From: an uncultured Lachnospiraceae bacterium
Lineage (GTDB): Bacteria; Bacillota; Clostridia; Lachnospirales; Lachnospiraceae
NCBI GenBank assembly: GCA_902779395.1
Contig: CACZBK010000007.1
Span: 1-64,000 of the forward strand
Reading direction: 5' to 3'
Length of the DNA stretch: 64,000 bases
Below, one piece after another: positions 58,061-64,000 of the stretch. Position 1 is the first letter of the stretch; each line of letters begins with the position of its first letter. The translations under genes were made by a program, and so were the position numbers. The notes beneath the pieces were generated by a model that was not told where the DNA came from, made no database searches, and saw only the letters and a list, made by a program, of their open reading frames with translations.

Positions 58061-59659
58061 ATGGATAAAGAAGCAGTAAAGAGCGTAATAGAAAGCGGAA
58101 AGACTGCCCTGGGTATAGAGCTTGGCAGCACCCGCATAAAAGCATGCCTTATCGATGATAAGCATATGCCCATAGCTGCAGGTGAATTCACCTGGGAAAA
58201 CAGACTGGAGAACGGCATATGGACTTATCATATGGATGACGATATCATAAAGGGTATACAGAGCTGCTATGCCGATCTGGCAGCGAACGTAAAGAAGGAA
58301 TACGGTATCGGACTGACTACGGTAGGCGCTATCGGTGTATCAGCGATGATGCACGGGTATCTGCCTTTTGATAAGGACTGGAACCAGCTGGCCGAGTTCC
58401 GTACCTGGAGAAATACCATCACCGGTGAGGCAGCAGAAAAGCTTACCGGACTTTTCGGATTTAACATTCCCCAGCGCTGGAGTATAGCGCATCTCTATCA
58501 GGCTGTTATCAATAAAGAAGAGCATCTGCCCGGGCTGGCACATCTTACCACTCTTGCGGGCTATATCCATTACCGCCTGACAGGTGAGAATGTGATGGGA
58601 ATAGGCGAAGCATCCGGTATGTTCCCCATTGATTCCTGCATAAAGGATTATGATGCGGACATGGTGAAGAAGTTTGATGCGCTTATCGATGACTATTATG
58701 ACTGGAGATTAAAAGATATACTGCCCAAGGTACTGCAGGCCGGAGAAGACGCCGGAAAGCTTACCGAAGAAGGTGCAGCTTTCCTTGATCCTTCAGGTAC
58801 CCTTAAGAGCGGCATACCCTGCGCACCCTGTGAGGGTGATGCGGGAACCGGTATGGTGGCGACCAATGCGGTACGCGTAAAGACAGGTAATGTTTCCGCC
58901 GGTACTTCCGATTTTGCCATGGTAGTTCTTGAGAAGGCCATAGGGCTTCATGAGGAACTGGATATGGTGACCACACCCGCGGGGCTTCCCGTGGCAATGG
59001 TACACTGCAATAACTGCACCTCGGATATCAATGCATGGGCAGGACTGTTTAAGGATTTTGCTAAGGCAGCAGGTATGGAGATATCCACTAACGATCTGTA
59101 TACCACACTCTTTAAGTCGGCGCTTGAGGGTGATAAGGATGCAGGCGGGCTTATCCCGTTTAACTATATTTCCGGTGAGGGAGTGACTAAGCTCGACAGC
59201 GGCCGTCCCATCTTTATCAGAAAGCAGGACGCAAAGCTCTCACTGGCTAATTTCATGCGTGCAAATCTTATGAGCGCAATGGCTACACTGGCTATAGGCA
59301 TGGAGATACTTACCAAAAAGGAGAAGGTTGAGATCGCATCCCTTATGGGACACGGCGGATACTTTAAGACTCCGAAGGTAGGCCAGAGCATACTTTCCGC
59401 AGCTACCGGTACTGCTGTATCCGTAATGGAAAGTGCAGGCGAAGGCGGCCCTTACGGAATGGCTCTTCTGGCTGCTTTCCTTATCAATAAGAAAGACGGG
59501 GAAAGCCTGGAGGATTATCTTGATAAGCATGTATTTGCGAGCGCAAAGATCGAAACACTTATGGCTGATGAGGCAGATGTAGAAGGCTTTGCCGCATTCC
59601 TTGAAGATTATAAGAAAGCACTGGCTGTTGAGAAAGCAGCAGTAGAAAACGTGGGGTGA
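58061..59659 (+). CDS. FGGY-family sugar kinase, probable L-ribulokinase (AraK-like)
   Basis: Carbohydrate kinase of 532 residues with the actin-like fold: LGIELGSTRIKACLI (phosphate 1), the GDAGTGM segment, GNVSAGTSDFAM and the late MGHGGYFKTPKVGQ. It is closer to xylulokinase-type FGGY proteins than to AraB. Its place right before araD suggests L-ribulose as substrate, as with the non-orthologous ribulokinase AraK known from clostridia. AAGGAGG precedes the ATG at 58061; an earlier in-frame start would overlap the DUF6171 gene. The tail is rich in Ala and Glu. Confidence 0.87.
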   Translation: MDKEAVKSVIESGKTALGIELGSTRIKACLIDDKHMPIAAGEFTWENRLENGIWTYHMDDDIIKGIQSCYADLAANVKKEYGIGLTTVGAIGVSAMMHGYLPFDKDWNQLAEFRTWRNTITGEAAEKLTGLFGFNIPQRWSIAHLYQAVINKEEHLPGLAHLTTLAGYIHYRLTGENVMGIGEASGMFPIDSCIKDYDADMVKKFDALIDDYYDWRLKDILPKVLQAGEDAGKLTEEGAAFLDPSGTLKSGIPCAPCEGDAGTGMVATNAVRVKTGNVSAGTSDFAMVVLEKAIGLHEELDMVTTPAGLPVAMVHCNNCTSDINAWAGLFKDFAKAAGMEISTNDLYTTLFKSALEGDKDAGGLIPFNYISGEGVTKLDSGRPIFIRKQDAKLSLANFMRANLMSAMATLAIGMEILTKKEKVEIASLMGHGGYFKTPKVGQSILSAATGTAVSVMESAGEGGPYGMALLAAFLINKKDGESLEDYLDKHVFASAKIETLMADEADVEGFAAFLEDYKKALAVEKAAVENVG

Positions 59660-59665
59660 ATATAA

Positions 59666-60364
59666 ATGCTTGAAGAATTAAAGAAAGAAGTTTATGAAGC
59701 AAATATGCTGCTTCCCAAATATAAGCTGGTAACTTTTACCTGGGGTAACGTGAGCGGTATCGACAGGGAAAAGGGGCTTGTGGTCATCAAACCCTCCGGG
59801 GTGGATTACGAGATCATGAAGCCTGAGGATATGGTTGTCCTGGATCTTAAGAGCGGTGAAAAGGTTGAAGGTAATATGAATCCTTCGTCCGATACACCCA
59901 CACATCTGGAACTGTATCGTGCGTTTCCGAATATAGGCGGCGTGGTACATACACATTCGCCCTATGCTACCAGCTGGGCGCAGGCAGGAAGGGATATCCC
60001 CTGCTACGGTACCACTCATGCGGATTATTTCTATGGCTCGATACCCTGCTTAAGAGTACTTACGAAGGATGAGATAGAAGAAGCATACGAAGAAAATACC
60101 GGACACCTTATAGTGAACGAGTTCAAAGCAAAAGGTCTGGACTATACTGCGGTTCCCGCATGCCTTTGTAAAAATCACGGACCTTTTGCATGGGGAAAGA
60201 GTACCCATGAGGCCGTACACAATGCAGTGGTGCTTGAAGAGGTCGCAAAGATGGCTCTTCGTACCGAGGTGATCAACTCCGAAGTAAAGCCTGCACCGCA
60301 GGAGCTTCAGGATAAGCATTATTACCGTAAGCACGGAGCAAATGCTTATTACGGACAGAACTGA
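59666..60364 (+). CDS. araD: L-ribulose-5-phosphate 4-epimerase
   Basis: Epimerase of 232 residues, class II aldolase fold, that converts L-ribulose-5-phosphate to D-xylulose-5-phosphate. Zn ligands lie in VVHTHSPYA and KNHGPFAWG; the phosphate-binding GNVSG and SSDTPTH segments are kept. RBS CGTGGGGTGAA. It follows the kinase by six bases. The isomerase araA is not in the window. Confidence 0.95.
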   Translation: MLEELKKEVYEANMLLPKYKLVTFTWGNVSGIDREKGLVVIKPSGVDYEIMKPEDMVVLDLKSGEKVEGNMNPSSDTPTHLELYRAFPNIGGVVHTHSPYATSWAQAGRDIPCYGTTHADYFYGSIPCLRVLTKDEIEEAYEENTGHLIVNEFKAKGLDYTAVPACLCKNHGPFAWGKSTHEAVHNAVVLEEVAKMALRTEVINSEVKPAPQELQDKHYYRKHGANAYYGQN

Positions 60365-60381
60365 TAAGGGTTTTAAGTATC

Positions 60382-61197
60382 ATGAGCATCATGCACATTG
60401 CAGCTGAAGATCTGGAAAAAGAAGAGCTTAAGATGTATTCCGAGAGTTCGGAAGTACAGCTTCGCCGCTGCAATGAGCCCGCCCCGGGCTGCTTCATAGC
60501 AGAGAGCCTGCGGGTGATAGGACGTGCGCTGGATGCCGGGTACGAACCCATATCGCTTTTGATCGAAGACAGACATCTTGAGGATACGCTCGTAAAACGT
60601 ATATCCGGAGTTCCGACTTATGTGGGAGACTGCGAGACACTCAGCAGTCTTGCCGGATATAAGCTTACGGGCGGTGCCCTCTGCCTGATGAAACGAAGGG
60701 AATATCCGGATATTTCGGAGGTGATATGTTCTGCGGAGCGTATAGTGGTGCTTGAAGGTATCAATAATCCCACGAATGTGGGTGCGATATTCAGATGTGC
60801 GGCAGCCCTTGGTGCACAGGCTGTGCTTCTCACGCCCGACTGCAGTGATCCTCTTTACCGCAGGGCTGCGAGAGTATCCATGGGAACGGTATTTGCCCTG
60901 CCATGGACATATTTCGGGAGTGACAGAAAAGCAGATGTCAGTGTTTTGAAAGAAGCGGGATATACTGCAATTGCCATGGCCCTTAAGGAGGATTCCCACA
61001 CTCTTGGAGAGAGCTTTGCAGGTATTGATAAAGGGCGCCTGGCAGTATTTTTAGGCAATGAAAATGACGGGCTTTCACCCGCCACTATTGCTTCCTGTGA
61101 TATCACTATGATGATCCCCATGATGAACGGGGTCGATTCCCTGAATGTGGCAGCAGCTTCCGCCGTGGCCTTCTGGGAGCTGTTTAAGAACAGATGA
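60382..61197 (+). CDS. SpoU/TrmH-family RNA 2'-O-methyltransferase
   Basis: RNA ribose methyltransferase of 271 residues of the knotted SPOUT class. An N-terminal substrate-binding domain (about 20-100) precedes motifs 1 (INNPTNVGAIFR), 2 (AVFLGNENDGLS) and 3 (MMNGVDSLNVAAASAVAFWE), the last forming the SAM-binding knot. Target tRNA or rRNA is unknown. It lies 17 bases after araD, likely by chance of operon. Its stop codon abuts the stop of the converging gene with no base between. Confidence 0.92.
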   Translation: MSIMHIAAEDLEKEELKMYSESSEVQLRRCNEPAPGCFIAESLRVIGRALDAGYEPISLLIEDRHLEDTLVKRISGVPTYVGDCETLSSLAGYKLTGGALCLMKRREYPDISEVICSAERIVVLEGINNPTNVGAIFRCAAALGAQAVLLTPDCSDPLYRRAARVSMGTVFALPWTYFGSDRKADVSVLKEAGYTAIAMALKEDSHTLGESFAGIDKGRLAVFLGNENDGLSPATIASCDITMMIPMMNGVDSLNVAAASAVAFWELFKNR

Positions 61198-61599
61198 TCA
61201 TGACATCAGCCTGATAACGAGCTCCTGGGCAAAGTGGGATAAGACTATCATCCCGGCTATGGTGATGATGCTTATGAGCCAGAATGGAGCGGCCTTGTAT
61301 TTAAAACCCTTCCAGCATTTAAATATCCTGAATAATGCTATGATATAGAAAACCAGGAAGGGTACCATTACCAGTGCAAATACCTGGTAAGAAAGAAGCA
61401 GGAAGATAAAGATCCCCACCATGGTACCTGCCCATAGTTTGATAAGAGAATCTTTCGGATGCTTTTCGTTTACTTCTAAAGTCTTTTCATTTATCTCATC
61501 CACATCCATATATATTTTTTTGAAATTGATGGTAAAGCGGGCCTTATAATCTTTAAGCTGTTTTACTTCGAAATCTGTATCATCGCCCCAGTTAGACAT
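61198..61599 (-). CDS. small membrane protein, unknown
   Basis: Protein of 133 residues. A charged N-terminal cytosolic part of about 50 residues is followed by about three hydrophobic helices (55-130). No family is recognised. GGGAGGTTGAA precedes the ATG. It runs head-to-head into the SpoU gene with stops adjacent and no terminator between, and lies 26 bases after the Rrf2 regulator, so it may be its target. Confidence 0.7.
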   Translation of the reverse strand: MSNWGDDTDFEVKQLKDYKARFTINFKKIYMDVDEINEKTLEVNEKHPKDSLIKLWAGTMVGIFIFLLLSYQVFALVMVPFLVFYIIALFRIFKCWKGFKYKAAPFWLISIITIAGMIVLSHFAQELVIRLMS

Positions 61600-61625
61600 T
61601 TCAACCTCCCTGAAAAACTGATTTT

Positions 61626-62030
61626 TTAATCCTTCTTAAGAAGATCGCTCAGTTTCTTTTTATAAAAAAAATCATGTACCAGTTCGTCATATTCCTGCCA
61701 CATGGAAAGGGTCTGACAGATCTTCTTTCTGGGACATTTATATTTTTTATCTGCAAGACAGGCAACAGAGGAAAGAGAGCCTTCCATAAGATCAAGGATC
61801 TCGCCGATCGTATAATCATCCGCTTTTCTTACAAGCCTGTATCCGCCGCCTTTGCCGCTGGCTCCTGTAAGAAGACCGCCGCTTACCAGCTCCTTTGCGA
61901 TGATCTCCAGATATTTTTTGGAGATCTCCTGTCTGGCAGAAATGTCTTTCAAAGGGATGTAAGTCCCGTTGTCATTTTCTGCAAGGTCGAGCATTACCCT
62001 TATGGCATATCTTCCGCGTGTAGAGATCAT
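61626..62030 (-). CDS. Rrf2-family transcriptional regulator
   Basis: Regulator of 134 residues with the Rrf2 winged helix (TRGRYAIRVMLDLA, ISKKYLEIIAKEL, GKGGGYRLVR). Three cysteines (VACLADKKYKCPRKKICQTL) are placed as in Fe-S-binding IscR/CymR relatives, so cluster or redox sensing is likely. RBS AAAGGAGGC. It precedes the small membrane protein on the same strand; targets are unknown, and cysK is at 16.5-17.4 kb. Confidence 0.93.
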   Translation of the reverse strand: MISTRGRYAIRVMLDLAENDNGTYIPLKDISARQEISKKYLEIIAKELVSGGLLTGASGKGGGYRLVRKADDYTIGEILDLMEGSLSSVACLADKKYKCPRKKICQTLSMWQEYDELVHDFFYKKKLSDLLKKD

Positions 62031-62059
62031 GGCAGTGCCTCCTTTGGATCTTTTTGTAA

Positions 62060-62088
62060 ATTATACAGCGGGTAAATAGGCAAATCAA
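62060..62088 (-). promoter_or_regulatory. sigma-A promoter of the Rrf2 gene
   Basis: On the minus strand TTGATT (62088-62083), 17 bases and a perfect TATAAT (62065-62060), 30 bases before the ATG. Confidence 0.8.
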
Positions 62089-62148
62089 GATAATTAATAA
62101 AACCGTATACGGACAATCTTGCTCCGGCCCCCATCCGGCCTTATTTTG

Positions 62149-62177
62149 TTGGCATATAGTACCGGATATGCTATAAT
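62149..62177 (+). promoter_or_regulatory. promoter that would start at or beside the ATG of the next gene
   Basis: TTGGCA (62149-62154), a 17-base spacer and TATAAT (62172-62177). The first transcribed base is expected about seven bases after the -10 element, at 62184-62185, which is the A of the ATG at 62185. No ribosome site lies before that ATG. Confidence 0.7.
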
Positions 62178-62184
62178 ATCCTTT

Positions 62185-63060
62185 ATGGAATATAGAATGG
62201 TCATTATAGAATCAGAAGAATACAGCAGTTATCCGGAAATACCTGAGAGGTATATTGATAATACCGATGAGGACAGTATTATCATGGGGGCCGTAACAGA
62301 AGAACCGGAGGAGATGCTTGAGGGTCTGATCATCTGTACACGTTCGCTTTTTATTCAGGATGCTGCAAAAATAACTTATTTATGGGGCAGGAGACGGAAA
62401 AAATTTACTGATGTTTTTTCGGAGATGCTTCCGGCTTTTATAAATTCGGTTACGGGAAAAAATATCAGAAGCCTGTATTTCAGTCTCGTCGATCCGGATG
62501 GGCCCGGATATGATCCGGCTGTGTCGAAACTGCTTGAGGCTAACGGCTTTAAAAAGATCAAAGAATATGATAAATGCAGCGCTTACTATGTTTCTGATTT
62601 TTATGATACCGGATTTATGCGTTCCAATGTGGTAAAAGCTTCCCAGGATGAACATCTTTACAGTTTTTCGGTATTTTCGGATGAAGAATGCCGGAAAAAT
62701 ATCCTGAATATCGGCGCGGGAAATGACGATCTGTATGTTATCGAAAAAAATGCCGGATGTTTTTTTTACATTGATAAGGATGAGCCTGTAGGTGCGGTCA
62801 CGGTTTCCGCAGTCGGTCGCAATGCATTTGCCATAGACAGGATCTATATAAAAAACACAGCGGGCAGAAAAAAGATACTCAAAGCTCTGCTTGCCGGGGT
62901 CATGGCTGTCAATCTGGAAGGACTCGGAATGGATGCGCTTATGTATACCTGTGATAAGGCAGGAGAAGATCTGCGCGTGTTCGAAGAATGTCTTGGAGAA
63001 AGTGGTATGGAGCTTAAGATCATGGATTTTCTGTATGTTGCGGATCAGTTGCAGGATTGA
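62185..63060 (+). CDS. GNAT-like protein, function unknown
   Basis: Protein of 291 residues, possibly with a C-terminal acetyltransferase-like fold: EPVGAVTVSAVGRNAFAID then IDRIYIKNTAGRKKILKALL has the strand-and-helix order of GNAT proteins, but the acetyl-CoA loop is not clear. The N-terminal half is similar in length and may be a second, degenerate copy. The ATG at 62185 is preferred; an ATG at 62197 is possible. Either lacks a ribosome site, see the promoter entry. Confidence 0.6.
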   Translation: MEYRMVIIESEEYSSYPEIPERYIDNTDEDSIIMGAVTEEPEEMLEGLIICTRSLFIQDAAKITYLWGRRRKKFTDVFSEMLPAFINSVTGKNIRSLYFSLVDPDGPGYDPAVSKLLEANGFKKIKEYDKCSAYYVSDFYDTGFMRSNVVKASQDEHLYSFSVFSDEECRKNILNIGAGNDDLYVIEKNAGCFFYIDKDEPVGAVTVSAVGRNAFAIDRIYIKNTAGRKKILKALLAGVMAVNLEGLGMDALMYTCDKAGEDLRVFEECLGESGMELKIMDFLYVADQLQD

Positions 63061-63126
63061 AGGTATAATATATAAATATGATTTAAAATGTTAAATATAT
63101 AAAATGTAATACGGAGGTTTTCAGTA

Positions 63127-64000
63127 ATGGGTGATTCAGCAGATCAGGTATTGAAACAAAAAAAGCAGCAGACTATCATCACAGGACAGGAAAAATATGA
63201 CCGGCAGCAGCAGAGAGCCTGGCAGATGGTAGATAACTACAAACAGGGGTCAGGTGCTGTTTTGTCAAAACAAGGCAGAAAGCACATGGACCTTGACGAA
63301 AAGAGCCTTTTTGATCTGAAAGAGGACCTTTATCTGGATTCTTATTCAAAATCCGAATCATTCACTCGGATGTATGATGCTGTAAATAATCTGCTTACCC
63401 TGTCTGCTTCAGGGGGCAGATTTTTTGATGAAGACGGGAATGGTGCCAGTGCCGATTTCTTTGCTGTTTTCTTTGAGGCAAAACAGGCTGTGGCACATTA
63501 TCTGGATACTCATGACGGTTTTAAGTTCCGTGGTAATTCCAAACGCAGATATCAGATAGCCCTGAGGGTTGACAGGCTTCTTAACAATCTGGGGAAAGAG
63601 ATCGTAAAGATGAAGAAGCAGCTTTCGGAGGAAAATCTCCGTAAAGTGGATGGTGCTATGCAGGATCTTTCACCTGAAGAGATAGAGATAAGAGAAAAAG
63701 AGGAGCAAAAAGAAAAAGCCGCAAAAGAGATGAAGATGGTGCTCGAGACCGGGCAGTACGGCCCTGAGATGGATGCGAAAAAGGAAAAGAAAGCCAGGGA
63801 CAAGTGGCTGGAGGGTGGATATTCCGAGCATCTTAAAACGATGATCGAGGGCAGAGATTTTACAAACAAAGAAGAAAAGAATGATTTTTATGCATATCTG
63901 GAGGATGCAAACAATAAGCTCTGGGCTAATAAGATGACCATATCCCTCCTTGTAGAAAATAACAGTAAGGAATTGCTTGGGATCAAAGAGCTTAAGGATG
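63127..64000 (+). CDS. large Lys/Glu-rich protein, 3' part outside the window
   Basis: An open frame from ATG at 63127 runs to the right edge without a stop (at least 291 codons). CGGAGGT at 63112-63118 is the ribosome site. The protein is highly charged and mostly helical, with a likely coiled coil in the EEIEIREKEEQKEKAA region (about 200-215) and no signal peptide, membrane helix or known domain. I cannot name it. Confidence 0.75.
   Translation, partial: MGDSADQVLKQKKQQTIITGQEKYDRQQQRAWQMVDNYKQGSGAVLSKQGRKHMDLDEKSLFDLKEDLYLDSYSKSESFTRMYDAVNNLLTLSASGGRFFDEDGNGASADFFAVFFEAKQAVAHYLDTHDGFKFRGNSKRRYQIALRVDRLLNNLGKEIVKMKKQLSEENLRKVDGAMQDLSPEEIEIREKEEQKEKAAKEMKMVLETGQYGPEMDAKKEKKARDKWLEGGYSEHLKTMIEGRDFTNKEEKNDFYAYLEDANNKLWANKMTISLLVENNSKELLGIKELKD

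Overview
The window is the chromosomal origin region of an anaerobic, fibre-degrading member of the Lachnospiraceae (Clostridia), most like Butyrivibrio or a close relative. This rests on the Firmicute rpmH-dnaA-dnaN-yaaA-recF-gyrB-gyrA block, Lachnospiraceae-type small families (DUF6171, UPF0340/YwlG), many c-di-GMP proteins, and a set of glycoside hydrolases without signal peptides (GH43, GH2, GH9, GH51). The genus is an inference from gene content and moderate GC; no 16S gene is present.

Left part (0-19 kb): two c-di-GMP genes on the minus strand (sugar-binding-sensor GGDEF and membrane EAL), then parA with a D,D-carboxypeptidase, a GH43 gene, a zinc-ribbon membrane protein, and a 1,955-residue transglutaminase-like/DUF4011/SF1-helicase/Vsr-like/DUF3320 protein that resembles anti-phage genes. 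A DUF218 lipoprotein, cysK, a Pr6Pr-like membrane protein, an anchored SMI1/KNR4 (SUKH) protein and a DUF3781 remnant follow. Two parS sites lie beside mnmE, yet no parB is in the window.

Origin (19-35 kb): mnmE, an Old-Yellow-Enzyme-type oxidoreductase, then jag-yidC-yidD-rnpA-rpmH run leftward. A DnaA-box cluster precedes dnaA, and a DnaA-trio-like element lies between dnaA and dnaN, so the origin looks bipartite as in Bacillus subtilis. Rightward come dnaA, dnaN, yaaA, recF, gyrB, two small membrane proteins and gyrA, mostly with overlapping or tightly spaced starts.

Right part (35-64 kb): a receiver protein with two degenerate GGDEF domains, glutamine synthetase, an apparently autoregulated PadR/membrane/DUF4097 operon with three operator dyads in its promoter, and a lipoprotein. 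A mannoside cluster follows (NhaC-type antiporter, PfkB kinase, GH2 beta-mannosidase, YihS-like isomerase, GH43), which on paper converts mannosides to mannose, fructose and fructose-6-phosphate. Then come a CheX-CheY-type fusion, two membrane/lipoproteins, UPF0340, an intracellular GH9, a PAP2 phosphatase, a GAF protein without the expected catalytic cysteines, and an arabinose set (GH51, FGGY kinase, AraD). The end holds a SpoU methyltransferase, an Rrf2 regulator, a GNAT-like protein that may be translated leaderless, and a large unknown gene cut by the right edge.
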